DNA from: SB11 sp965222995
Lineage (GTDB): Bacteria > Bacteroidota > Bacteroidia > UBA8524
DNA length: 64,000 nt
Reading direction: 5' to 3'
NCBI GenBank assembly: GCA_965222995.1
Contig: OZ244977.1
Coordinates: 3,162,001 to 3,226,000, forward strand
Shown: piece by piece, positions 1-7,720 of the stretch
Numbering within the stretch: position 1 is the stretch's first letter
How the letters are laid out: the number at the start of each line of letters is the position of its first letter
Position numbers and translations under genes: made by a program
Notes under the pieces: model-generated
The model's database searches: none
Told to the model about the DNA's origin: nothing
What the model saw: the letters and a program-made list of their open reading frames with translations, nothing else

Positions 1-3000
1 AGTGGCGTCCGCTCTTTTAGAGAATCAGGCAACATAGCCCCATATTTTGATAGAAACGGAAACGGGTCTTATGAACCTTTATTGGGCGATTACCCTGTTC
101 TTGACCCTCTACGCCCTAGCGACATAAACGCCCCAGAAGATCAGCCCGACCAAATGCTAACTTATGTATATAACGACAGAGGGAATATACATGGTGAAAC
201 CGGAGGCATACCCATTGGTCTTGAGTTGGTTACTACAGCTTTTGCTTTTAAAACCAATGATGAGATTAATAACATGACTTTTTATAAAACTAAAATAACA
301 AACCGCTCTTCGGATGTAGTGAGGGAATGCTATTTTGGTCAGTGGGTAGACCCCGATTTGGGAAATTATAGTGATGACTATGTAGGTGTAGACGTATCAA
401 GAAATTTAGGTTTTTGCTACAATGGTGATGATGATGATGAAGGTATTTTAGGGTATGGCACCAATCCCCCATCTGTAGGAACAGATTTTTTTGAAGGACC
501 AAGAGATGCTAACGGAAAAGAGATTGGCTTAACAAAGTTTATATATTATAACAACGATTTTTCTACTACTGGAAACCCTACCATAGCAGAACAATACTAC
601 GGATATTTGAAAGGGATATGGAAAGATGGTTCACCAATAACCTTCGGAGGTTCAGGATATAATACAGGTTCTCCAACAGATTACATGTTCCCCGATGACC
701 CGTCTCAGGCATCGGGTTGGCATGAAAAATCTGCCGGGAACACCCCCGGAGACCGCCGTTATTTACAATCATCAGGCCCGTTTACGCTTGAGCCGGGGGC
801 AGTTAATTATGTTACCGTTGGGGTAGTATGGGCAAGAGCAACCACAGGTGGTGCAACAGGTTCACTTGGATTGTTAAGACTGGCTAGCGATAAAGCCCAA
901 AAACTATTTAACAATAGTTTTGATATTATAGACGGCCCCAGTGCCCCTGATGTACTTACTAACGAGCTAGACCGCAGCGTTATATTTACATTTACCAATA
1001 CCAACTCTCCTAAAGTAGAGAAATACAGAGAAACCATTAAAGGTAGTTTCCAGCAACAATTGGAGTACAGATTTCAAGGCTATATTGTTTACCAGCTTGC
1101 CGATGGAGCTGTTACAGCCTCAGAGTTGGGTAATGTAGACCGGGCAAGAGTAGTTTTTCAGTGTGATATTAAAGATGAGGTTTCACAAATTATCAACCAA
1201 GAGTTTGACGATAAGGTTGGTGTTTCAGTGCCCAAATTAAAAGTTAACGGCGAAAACAAAGGCATTATACACTCTTTTGAGTTAAGGGAAGACTTGTTTG
1301 CTTCACAGGATAAAAGATTGGTAAACTTTAAAACCTATTATTATTTAGTGGTGTCTTATGCCAACCTTACCAACGACCCTAATGAGGATTTACAGTACCT
1401 GGAAGGACGCTTTACATCAGATATTATCAAAGTAATTCCCCATAAACCGGACCCGCGTGGCACTGGAACAGAAATTAGAGCAGGTTATGGCGATGGCCCG
1501 CAAATTACCCGAGTAGCCGGTAGAGGAAACGGGGGAAGAATATTAGAACTATCAGAAGAAACTGAAAAAGAGATATTAAATAGTCCTGATAACAAAGTAG
1601 CACTGCTAAAATATAAAGGGGGTGCAGGACCTGTAAATATTAAAGTAATAGACCCTTTTAAAGTTAAAAAAGGAGAATACGAATTACGTTTTATTGACCC
1701 TTCTTTTTCTAGCAGACCTGTCTCAAGCATCAGCGATTCAATTAGTAATCCGTTTCGTACCCAATGGATGCTGGTAAACACCACCTCCGGTGATACTTTA
1801 TTTTCTGATACGGTTATTAATATTGATAATGAACAAGTGATACCAGAGTGGGGTATGTCGTTAAATATCCAACAGAAAATAGGTCCCGGAGACCCCTTAA
1901 ATGACAACGATAATAGCAACGGCTTTATAGAAGCAACTATAACTTATGAAAATAATGAAAAGCCATGGTTAACGGGTTTAGAAGATAATGATGTTTTTGC
2001 TACCAGCCCCTCATTGGCATGGTTTAACTGGATTAGGGCAGGGCGAAACGGGTCGCCTAGTTTTGGAAGCCAAAACTACACTCATGACTTTGCAATAAGT
2101 GTTGGTAACGATGCCATACCCATAGACCCTAATGAAAAATGGGAAAAAATGTTGGGTGGAACGATTGCGCCTTATGCACTTGCTGCAAGAGCTTCTTTTG
2201 CCACACCGGGTAGAACTACTTACGGCCCGGCATATTTCCAGCAAATACCTGATGCTAACCCTATGGAAGAACTGGCTAGTGTAGATATTGTGATAACCCC
2301 CGACAAATCTAAATGGACACGGTGTGTTGTTATTGAAATGTCTGAGGAAGCTACCGTGGCCATTGGCAATGCAGAGAAATTTCAAGCCCGCCTAAGTCCT
2401 TCGGTTGATAAAAACTTTAAACCATTAAACAATGGTGAGCAAGGTAGAAGTTGGTTCCCGGGATATGCCATTAATCTTGAAACGGGAGAGCGTTTGAACA
2501 TTATTTTCGGTGAAGACTCTAATCTTCCCAATGAAAATGGAACGGACATGATTTGGAACCCTACCCGAAATATATTTTCACAACAACAGGGTGTAGCTAT
2601 TGGTGGCAAACACTATTTCTATATCATGGGCAGTTATTTAACCAAAAACTATAAAGGTCCTATATATGATGAAGGAAATGAGTACTTGGGTATGCTATCT
2701 TCACAAAGCCTGCTACAACGGCGCAGAGTAATGTCGCAAGCCATGTATGTTATGCCTGCATTGGCAGAAGAAGGTTTCGATTTAAGCAGTGGTATCCCTC
2801 CCTATGAAGTTAGAATACGTATACGTGCACAAAAGCCCTATCAAAACTATAACGCTACAAACGATAGTAATGTAAACAAAACAATGCCTTTGTATACATT
2901 TAACACTAATGATATTGTAGCAAATGAAAACTCTGAAACAGCTAAAAAATCAACCTTAGATTTAATTGGCGTAGTACCTAATCCTTACTATGCTTATTCT

Positions 3001-3270
3001 CAATACGAAGGCAGCAGACTGGATAATAGAATTAAGATTATCAACCTACCTCAAAAAACAACTGTTAAAGTTTTCACTTTCAATGGTACTTTGGTAAGAA
3101 CCATAAAAAAGGACGACGACAATACTTTTGTTGAGTGGGATTTGAAAAACCAGGCAAATGTTCCTATTGCATCAGGCATGTATATAATACATGTTGATGC
3201 CGAAGGTGTAGGCACCAAAGTATTGAAATGGTTTGGCATAATGCGGCAGGTAGATTTAGATACTTTTTAA
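1..3270 (+). CDS. Large secreted T9SS-type protein, 3' part only
   Basis: The frame is open from base 1 with no plausible start, so the gene begins outside the window; about 1,089 residues are visible. The upstream codons read as a calcium-loop-like DRNGNG stretch, which argues against the in-frame TTG at 82 as a start. Most of the chain is Asp/Asn/Gly/Tyr-rich beta-type sequence typical of very large Bacteroidota surface proteins. The end (about the last 100 residues) has VVPNPYYAYS, then a FlgD-like Ig fold and a GMYIIHVD strand followed by KVLKWFGIMR. This matches the general form of T9SS type A sorting domains, although the tail is longer than usual. The likely role is a secreted or surface-attached protein of unknown substrate. 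A strong hairpin terminator follows. The T9SS assignment is by family resemblance; the specific function is unknown. Confidence 0.8.
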   Translation, partial: SGVRSFRESGNIAPYFDRNGNGSYEPLLGDYPVLDPLRPSDINAPEDQPDQMLTYVYNDRGNIHGETGGIPIGLELVTTAFAFKTNDEINNMTFYKTKITNRSSDVVRECYFGQWVDPDLGNYSDDYVGVDVSRNLGFCYNGDDDDEGILGYGTNPPSVGTDFFEGPRDANGKEIGLTKFIYYNNDFSTTGNPTIAEQYYGYLKGIWKDGSPITFGGSGYNTGSPTDYMFPDDPSQASGWHEKSAGNTPGDRRYLQSSGPFTLEPGAVNYVTVGVVWARATTGGATGSLGLLRLASDKAQKLFNNSFDIIDGPSAPDVLTNELDRSVIFTFTNTNSPKVEKYRETIKGSFQQQLEYRFQGYIVYQLADGAVTASELGNVDRARVVFQCDIKDEVSQIINQEFDDKVGVSVPKLKVNGENKGIIHSFELREDLFASQDKRLVNFKTYYYLVVSYANLTNDPNEDLQYLEGRFTSDIIKVIPHKPDPRGTGTEIRAGYGDGPQITRVAGRGNGGRILELSEETEKEILNSPDNKVALLKYKGGAGPVNIKVIDPFKVKKGEYELRFIDPSFSSRPVSSISDSISNPFRTQWMLVNTTSGDTLFSDTVINIDNEQVIPEWGMSLNIQQKIGPGDPLNDNDNSNGFIEATITYENNEKPWLTGLEDNDVFATSPSLAWFNWIRAGRNGSPSFGSQNYTHDFAISVGNDAIPIDPNEKWEKMLGGTIAPYALAARASFATPGRTTYGPAYFQQIPDANPMEELASVDIVITPDKSKWTRCVVIEMSEEATVAIGNAEKFQARLSPSVDKNFKPLNNGEQGRSWFPGYAINLETGERLNIIFGEDSNLPNENGTDMIWNPTRNIFSQQQGVAIGGKHYFYIMGSYLTKNYKGPIYDEGNEYLGMLSSQSLLQRRRVMSQAMYVMPALAEEGFDLSSGIPPYEVRIRIRAQKPYQNYNATNDSNVNKTMPLYTFNTNDIVANENSETAKKSTLDLIGVVPNPYYAYSQYEGSRLDNRIKIINLPQKTTVKVFTFNGTLVRTIKKDDDNTFVEWDLKNQANVPIASGMYIIHVDAEGVGTKVLKWFGIMRQVDLDTF

Positions 3271-3283
3271 TTATAGTTTTACA

Positions 3284-3315
3284 AAAAAGCCCCTTGAATA
3301 TTTAAGGGGCTTTTT
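3284..3315 (+). terminator. Rho-independent terminator after the T9SS protein
   Basis: A 12-bp perfect stem (AAAAAGCCCCTT / AAGGGGCTTTTT) with an 8-nt loop lies 14 bases after the stop codon. It has A and T runs on both sides, so it could also serve the lipoprotein gene that converges from the right. Confidence 0.85.
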
Positions 3316-3332
3316 CATTAGTTAGTTTTTCC

Positions 3333-4103
3333 TTATAAAGGATATTTTTCTGTAATGCTTAAAAATGGAAATACATACATATCACAATCCAGCATTTTTT
3401 GGGCTTCGTTAGGGTCTTGATTAACATTTGGTCCAACATCCAGTAAACTCTCCCAACTCCCGTTGCTAGTCATTTTTACTTTTGTTCTTTTCTCTGCGTT
3501 ACCATCATTTGGACCACCTGAAACAATACAATAGCTGTTTGAAACCACAAAAATATCGCTGCCGGGTGCATACGTTTCAAAAGAAATTAAAAAACCATCG
3601 TGGCCCTTCAATTCCAAACCGCCATTAATAAACACATCTAAATTACCCGTTCCATTAGGTGTAAAAGCTCCGGTATGTATAGGCTGTCCACTAGGCAACC
3701 TATCATGGTTAGCCTCATAAATATGGTATGTAATATCGTCTTTTGCACCCATTGCCTGCGATACAGCAACTCTAATTCTAAAACCGTCTAATACTACTTT
3801 GTCAATACTAGCATTGGCCTTGGTACTTAAAACTTCAGGCATATCAAATGCTTGTGCTACCTCAGTCCAGTTTTGGTTAGTACCAAAGAAATAGCGTTGA
3901 TATACAGGAGCATTTGGATTGTTTGCCACATGAAAAACGCCATCGGCACTTCGTTCAAAAAAATCAAAAACAGTGTCTTTTCTGGTTTGGGTTTCAAACT
4001 GTGTGTCGTTATTGGCAGGTGTCGGGTTTTCATCTTTATTGCATGATGAAATTACTATTCCTAAAGCTATAGCAGTAAAAAGCAGTATTAATTTGTTTTG
4101 CAT
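3333..4103 (-). CDS. Predicted lipoprotein, unknown function
   Basis: 256 residues starting at ATG 4103; a TTG ten codons upstream is less likely because ATG starts directly before the hydrophobic segment. The N-terminus is a lipoprotein signal: charged MQNK, a hydrophobic core, then the lipobox-like VISSC, so the mature protein would begin at Cys followed by NKDEN. The rest is beta-rich with no motif I recognise. The central part (FINGGLELKGHDGFLISFE) looks like a jelly-roll or beta-sandwich surface domain. It is convergent with the T9SS gene on its left and monocistronic by layout. It probably sits on the outer or inner membrane facing the periplasm or the surface; its function is unknown. 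Confidence 0.75.
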   Translation of the reverse strand: MQNKLILLFTAIALGIVISSCNKDENPTPANNDTQFETQTRKDTVFDFFERSADGVFHVANNPNAPVYQRYFFGTNQNWTEVAQAFDMPEVLSTKANASIDKVVLDGFRIRVAVSQAMGAKDDITYHIYEANHDRLPSGQPIHTGAFTPNGTGNLDVFINGGLELKGHDGFLISFETYAPGSDIFVVSNSYCIVSGGPNDGNAEKRTKVKMTSNGSWESLLDVGPNVNQDPNEAQKMLDCDMYVFPFLSITEKYPL

Positions 4104-4186
4104 ATTGTTTCTTATAATTTGTAAACATTGCAAGCTATAGGATTAGCAAAAAAATAGTATTGCACCTTTGTGGGTTATTATAGAAC

Positions 4187-4217
4187 AAAAAAGCCACTCA
4201 ATTTTTGAGTGGCTTTT
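4187..4217 (-). terminator. Terminator of tRNA-Asn
   Basis: Inverted repeat AAAAGCCACTCA / TGAGTGGCTTTT with a 5-nt loop, directly 3' of the tRNA on the minus strand and followed by a T run in that direction. Confidence 0.8.
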
Positions 4218-4218
4218 G

Positions 4219-4292
4219 CTCCCCAGACTGGACTCGAACCAGTGACCCTCTGATTAACAGTCAGATGCTCTAACCAGCTGAGCTACTGAGGA
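4219..4292 (-). tRNA. tRNA-Asn (anticodon GTT)
   Basis: Reading the minus strand gives a complete 74-nt cloverleaf. The acceptor stem is TCCTCAG paired with CTGGGGA with one T-G pair and discriminator G. The D arm is GCTCAGCTGGTTAGAGC, the anticodon stem-loop is TCTGACTGTTAATCAGA with GTT in the loop, and the T arm is CTGGTTCGAGTCCAG. No CCA is encoded. It stands alone with its own terminator. Confidence 0.97.
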
Positions 4293-4394
4293 ATTTAATT
4301 GCTGGTTACCCCTTCCGAAAAAAGGACTGCAATAATAGGTTTTAAGATTTAATTCCGCAATATTTGCAGCGAAATTTTTATCCTGAGTTTATTT

Positions 4395-5327
4395 ATGAGT
4401 TTATTGGTAATTGGTTCTGTAGCTTTTGATGCAATTGAGACCCCTTTTGGAAAAACAGATAAAATAATTGGTGGTGCTGCTACCTATATTAGTTTAGCCT
4501 CATCATACTTTACTAAAGATGTAAATTTAGTGGCAGTTGTAGGAGAAGATTTTCCAAAATCTGATATTGAACTATTGCAAAACCACGGTATTGATACCGA
4601 AGGTTTACAAATAAAAGAAGGTGAAAAATCTTTCTTTTGGAGCGGGAAATATCATAACGATATGAACACCCGCGATACTTTGGTAACCGAGCTAAATGTA
4701 TTGGGAGATTTTGACCCTATTATCCCCGATAACTACCAAAACTGTGAATTTTTAATGCTGGGCAATCTTGCCCCCAAAGTGCAAGAAACCGTTATAAACC
4801 GTTTAGAAAACCGCCCACGCCTTATAGTAATGGACACCATGAACTTTTGGATGGACATTGCTATGGATGACTTGCAAAAAACCATTAGCATGGTAGATGT
4901 TTTAACCATTAACGATGAGGAAGCACGCCAACTTAGCGGAGAGTATAGCTTAGTTAAAGCTGCTAAGAAAATTATGGCTATGGGCCCGAACTTTTTAATT
5001 ATAAAGAAAGGCGAGCACGGTGCATTATTATTTCACCAAAATGAGGTGTTTTTTGCCCCTGCACTTCCCCTTGAAAATGTTTTTGACCCAACCGGAGCGG
5101 GAGATACTTTTGCAGGTGGCTTTATAGGCTATATAAGCAAAACAGAAGATGTAAGCTTTGATAACATGAAGCGTGCTATTGTATATGGTTCGGCTATGGC
5201 ATCTTTTTGTGTAGAGAAATTTGGTACTGAGCGTTTGGTAGGCTTATCAGAACAAGAAATTAGCCGCCGTGTACAGCAGTTCAAAAACCTTTCTCAGTTT
5301 GATATTGAGTTGGTAAGTAACGCTTAA
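4395..5327 (+). CDS. PfkB/ribokinase-family sugar kinase
   Basis: 310 residues, the normal length for the family. The N-terminal half has IIGGAATYISLASSYF (the Gly-rich substrate and lid region), and the C-terminal signature DPTGAGDTFAGGF carries the catalytic Asp and the anion-hole glycines. It phosphorylates a sugar, nucleoside or similar hydroxyl with ATP in the cytoplasm; the substrate cannot be read from the sequence. FWSGKYH near residue 80 and the short lid resemble adenosine- or ribokinase-like members rather than 1-phosphofructokinase. Monocistronic, followed by a terminator. An imperfect -7 box (AATATTTG, about 4367) lies upstream. Confidence 0.9.
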   Translation: MSLLVIGSVAFDAIETPFGKTDKIIGGAATYISLASSYFTKDVNLVAVVGEDFPKSDIELLQNHGIDTEGLQIKEGEKSFFWSGKYHNDMNTRDTLVTELNVLGDFDPIIPDNYQNCEFLMLGNLAPKVQETVINRLENRPRLIVMDTMNFWMDIAMDDLQKTISMVDVLTINDEEARQLSGEYSLVKAAKKIMAMGPNFLIIKKGEHGALLFHQNEVFFAPALPLENVFDPTGAGDTFAGGFIGYISKTEDVSFDNMKRAIVYGSAMASFCVEKFGTERLVGLSEQEISRRVQQFKNLSQFDIELVSNA

Positions 5328-5349
5328 TTATTTAAGAATGTATAGTTTT

Positions 5350-5375
5350 AAAAAGCAGCCCTTGTGCTGCTTTTT
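5350..5375 (+). terminator. Terminator after the PfkB kinase
   Basis: 10-bp perfect stem AAAAAGCAGC / GCTGCTTTTT, 6-nt loop, then more T residues. It starts 22 bases after the stop codon. Confidence 0.85.
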
Positions 5376-5430
5376 TTATTTCCAATACTATCAGCATAGA
5401 AATTACCGTTATTTATATAGCTACCCGCTA

Positions 5431-5467
5431 TGCTATAGCAGCATAAAAACGAATACGTATTCTTTTT
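5431..5467. promoter_or_regulatory. Two palindromes upstream of a thioredoxin-like gene
   Basis: TGCTATAGCA (5431-5440) is a perfect 10-bp palindrome. GAATACGTATTC (5451-5462) is a perfect 12-bp palindrome that extends with flanking AAAA/TTTT after one mismatch. They lie 25-60 bases before the start codon at 5492, where a dimeric regulator would bind. No regulator gene is adjacent, so the operator role is inference. Confidence 0.4.
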
Positions 5468-5491
5468 GTCAAACCCCTTAATACTAAGATT

Positions 5492-5929
5492 ATGAAGAGA
5501 ATTGTGCGGATTTTTCCCGCTATCGTATGCATTGTTATGCTCATGGCATTTCACTCACCCCAAAGCCCCAAAAAAGTAAGTTTACATTTTTTTGAGGGTA
5601 CTTTTAAAGAAGCCTTAGTTGCTTCTAAGCAGCAAAACAAACCTGTTTTTATAGACTCTTATACATCATCGTGCAAATGGTGTAAAAAAATGGATAGAAC
5701 CACTTTTAGAAACAGAAGTGTTGTTGAGTACATGAATACTAACTTTATAAATGTGAAAATGGATATGTATGGCAAAGAAGGTAAAGCCATGAAAAGAAAA
5801 TATAATATTGACGCTTTGCCAACTCTATTATTTACTAATTCTGAAGGAAAAGCTTTGGTACGTGTAAATGGCTACGCCGATGCCAAAACTTTTATGAAAA
5901 AAGCCAAGAAAGCTAAAAGGAAGTTTTAA
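5492..5929 (+). CDS. Secreted thioredoxin-like protein (CKWC)
   Basis: 145 residues. An N-terminal hydrophobic signal (about residues 1-21) exports it to the periplasm. A thioredoxin fold follows with redox motif CKWC at 61-64 inside SYTSSCKWCKKMD, a later cis-proline segment DALPTLLFTN, and a Lys-rich tail. The pattern FIDSYTSSCKWCKKMDRTTF resembles the Thioredoxin_7 / DUF255-like branch rather than classical TrxA. It is a close paralogue of the gene at 9344 (shared FF.GTF..AL.ASK.QNKP and FINVKM). A thiol-disulfide reductase or isomerase role is likely; partners are unknown. Its stop lies 4 bases from the end of the convergent peptidase gene. Confidence 0.85.
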   Translation: MKRIVRIFPAIVCIVMLMAFHSPQSPKKVSLHFFEGTFKEALVASKQQNKPVFIDSYTSSCKWCKKMDRTTFRNRSVVEYMNTNFINVKMDMYGKEGKAMKRKYNIDALPTLLFTNSEGKALVRVNGYADAKTFMKKAKKAKRKF

Positions 5930-5933
5930 AACT

Positions 5934-6794
5934 CTAGTCCTCTAAACCTATTTTCACGGTGTCTTGGTTTAGCATATTCTTAATTAGGTTGTAAAGCAAT
6001 GGCGCATTACGCTTGAAAGTTTGTGGCGTTTCAAAAAAGTACTCGCAGGCCACTGAAAAGAACTCAGCAACATTTGTAAAAGCATAATTACGTACTGCGT
6101 TTATACTTTTTAGTTGCTCGGTATGGTGGTCGTTTGCAAACAAAAGATGTAAGCTTGAAATGTTATGTGTCATTGTAGGCTCCCCATACACTTCATCTGA
6201 GTGTCCAATACTTTTTGCTTCATGTAAGTATGCATGGGCAAACTCATGCAGTCCTAAGTTTAAATTATCTGTCTCGTCTTCAATTCCCTCAACAAAATGC
6301 TGCCAGGAGAGTACAATAATACCCCTGGCATTTACCTCTCCCTTATGGTATTTTTTTGTTATTCGCGAATAGTATTCTTGCGGGTAAACCAAAATGGTAT
6401 GAAAATCGTACAATTCATACTTTCCAAAGCCAAAACTTAACATTATAGCTTTTGCTGCAATAAGTAATTGCATATCCTCCGTTACTACAACCCCTTCCCT
6501 GCCTACAAACTTTTTGTTTTTAATAAACTTTTTAACTCTATGGTTAAACTGTTTCTTATCAAAGGCATTCAAAAGCCTATAATACTTAATCCTGTTATAG
6601 ATAATGTTTTGCTCATCAGGAGCCAGTTTATACACCCCAAAAGTAAAATACCGCCCGATGGAAATGCCAAACGACTCATATACCCTATTATAAAAACCAT
6701 AAATAACCCCTTCTTTTATTATCCATAAAGCAAGTACAACAACTAACGCCATGGCCGGTAAAAGCCCTAAAAATGTTATGGTTTCTTCACCCAT
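5934..6794 (-). CDS. M90/MtfA-like zinc-dependent peptidase
   Basis: 286 residues. One N-terminal membrane segment (about 9-26) is followed by a cytoplasmic or periplasmic domain with zinc motif HEFAH (about residues 182-186) in GLHEFAHAYLHE and a downstream AEFFSVACEYFFE helix that can supply the third zinc ligand. This arrangement is that of the MtfA (DUF980) family, in which E. coli MtfA is an aminopeptidase tied to Mlc and glucose PTS regulation. The membrane anchor is an addition also seen in other Bacteroidota. Substrate unknown. The gene is alone on this strand between the thioredoxin-like gene and sigZ. Confidence 0.8.
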   Translation of the reverse strand: MGEETITFLGLLPAMALVVVLALWIIKEGVIYGFYNRVYESFGISIGRYFTFGVYKLAPDEQNIIYNRIKYYRLLNAFDKKQFNHRVKKFIKNKKFVGREGVVVTEDMQLLIAAKAIMLSFGFGKYELYDFHTILVYPQEYYSRITKKYHKGEVNARGIIVLSWQHFVEGIEDETDNLNLGLHEFAHAYLHEAKSIGHSDEVYGEPTMTHNISSLHLLFANDHHTEQLKSINAVRNYAFTNVAEFFSVACEYFFETPQTFKRNAPLLYNLIKNMLNQDTVKIGLED

Positions 6795-6888
6795 TACCTA
6801 CTAAGTACTGTTTTGTTTAGGTTTTCGCTAAAATAAAATGAAAAACAATACAATATGGTATAAACCTTGAGCTATATAAAAAGGTTTT

Positions 6889-6897
6889 TGCGTCTTT
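6889..6897 (+). promoter_or_regulatory. TGCGTCTTT motif upstream of sigZ-like gene
   Basis: The same 9-mer occurs upstream of the cysteine-rich secreted protein gene (7665-7673). CGTC is a common core of ECF sigma -10 elements, so the pair may mark SigZ-type promoters and autoregulation. The candidate AAC -35 elements are not equally spaced in the two places, so this is weak. Confidence 0.25.
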
Positions 6898-6925
6898 TTC
6901 GCGTTTGGCTTATCATAAATTATTA

Positions 6926-7477
6926 ATGAAAACACAAGATACTTTTACTGAAAGTTGGTTAACTCTTCAACCAAAATTAGAACGGTTTATTTACTCAAAA
7001 GTAAAAAGTGAAGCTGAAACCCATGATATTCTTCAAGAAGTCTTTATTAAAGCATATACCCATTTTGATAGCCTGAAAGACATTGAAAAGATTCCGCAAT
7101 GGGTGTTTAGCATTACCCGAAATGAAGTGAATGCCTTTTTTAATACCCAAAAAAAGACACAGCAGTTTTTGCCTGACGTTAGCGTTGAAGAAAACCACTT
7201 AAACGAACATTTTGAAGACTGCATTACCGGTTTTGTAGATTCTTTACCGCCCAAATACAGTAAAGCTGTCCGCTTATCAGACATTGAAAATATCTCGCAA
7301 AAAGAAGTTGCCAAAAAGCTGGACATCTCATATTCAGGGGCAAAATCACGTGTACAACGAGGTAGAGAAAAACTAAAAACACTTATGGAGCAATGCTGCA
7401 CCATACAACATGACAATTATGGCAACATAATAGATTATGAGCCCAAAAAAGGGGGACACTGTTATAAATATTGTTAA
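6926..7477 (+). CDS. sigZ: ECF RNA polymerase sigma factor, SigZ-like, with Cys tail
   Basis: 183 residues from ATG 6926; an in-frame TTG seven codons upstream is less likely. Region 2 (about residues 10-75) has LERFIYSKV, ILQEVFIKAYTHF and IPQWVFSITRNEV. Region 4 (about 100-155) has LPPKYSKAVRLSDIENIS and a helix-turn-helix SYSGAKSRVQRGREKLK. The order and the tail match the SigZ subfamily. After region 4 comes a tail with CC (157-158), the segment GNIIDYEP, then C179 and C183. Four cysteines after the DNA-binding domain suggest a built-in metal or redox sensor, because no anti-sigma gene lies nearby (inference). It ends just before a strong bidirectional hairpin. Downstream neighbours are all cysteine-rich or redox-like. 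Confidence 0.85.
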   Translation: MKTQDTFTESWLTLQPKLERFIYSKVKSEAETHDILQEVFIKAYTHFDSLKDIEKIPQWVFSITRNEVNAFFNTQKKTQQFLPDVSVEENHLNEHFEDCITGFVDSLPPKYSKAVRLSDIENISQKEVAKKLDISYSGAKSRVQRGREKLKTLMEQCCTIQHDNYGNIIDYEPKKGGHCYKYC

Positions 7478-7507
7478 AATAAAGCCTCGGAAGTCCGAGG
7501 CTTTATT
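7478..7507. terminator. Bidirectional terminator between sigZ and a micropeptide gene
   Basis: AATAAAGCCTCGGA / TCCGAGGCTTTATT forms a 14-bp near-continuous stem directly after the sigZ stop codon. On the other strand it starts two bases after the stop of the small Cys-rich frame, so it can end both transcripts. Confidence 0.85.
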
Positions 7508-7509
7508 GT

Positions 7510-7572
7510 TTAGCAACAGATAATGCCACCGCAGCATCCGTCATCGCATGTACTGAAAATTACATTTTTCAT
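7510..7572 (-). CDS. 20-residue Cys-rich micropeptide (candidate)
   Basis: ATG at 7572 to TAA at 7510 encodes MKNVIFSTCDDGCCGGIICC. Five of 20 residues are Cys (9, 13, 14, 19, 20), in a C-x3-CC-x4-CC pattern with a Gly-Gly pair. Support for its being real: the stop codon is followed within two bases by a strong hairpin terminator that works in this direction; the ATG lies in an AT-rich leader typical for these bacteria; and both neighbours (the SigZ tail and the secreted protein at 7721) also carry CC and clustered Cys. It could be a metal-binding peptide, a RiPP-like precursor or a redox-buffer peptide. I do not recognise a family. Chance is still possible for so short a frame. Confidence 0.5.
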   Translation of the reverse strand: MKNVIFSTCDDGCCGGIICC

Positions 7573-7587
7573 ACTATTTATTTTTAA

Positions 7588-7611
7588 GGTGTTGAACATT
7601 TATTTAACACC
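7588..7611. promoter_or_regulatory. Small inverted repeat before the micropeptide start
   Basis: GGTGTT (7588-7593) pairs with AACACC (7606-7611), 12-nt spacer, 15-38 bases upstream of the micropeptide ATG. It may be a leader hairpin or an operator; the role is unproven. Confidence 0.3.
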
Positions 7612-7636
7612 CTATTGATGGCGTTATTACCAAACG

Positions 7637-7680
7637 GACGCAAACTATTTTTCTTTAAAAAAGCTGCGTCTTTCAAAGAC
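7637..7680. promoter_or_regulatory. Overlapping palindromes in a divergent promoter region
   Basis: GACGCA (7637-7642) pairs with TGCGTC (7665-7670), and GTCTTTCAAAGAC (7668-7680) is a perfect 6-bp-arm palindrome overlapping the right arm. The region lies between the divergent micropeptide and secreted Cys-rich genes. It contains the TGCGTCTTT 9-mer (7665-7673) also found before sigZ. A shared operator or an ECF-type promoter is plausible but not proven. Confidence 0.35.
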
Positions 7681-7720
7681 TAATTTTATCTCTATTGCAA
7701 TTGTTTAAAGAATTAGAATT

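Noticed and set aside
1485..1919. Open frame on the minus strand inside the large T9SS gene
   Set aside because: Low-complexity Ser/Leu/Phe content, no promoter or start context, and it lies within a clearly coding region on the other strand.
7637..7680. Clear ECF promoter before the Cys-rich gene
   Set aside because: The AAC and CGTC elements do not have the same spacing as at sigZ, so it is kept only as a weak motif.
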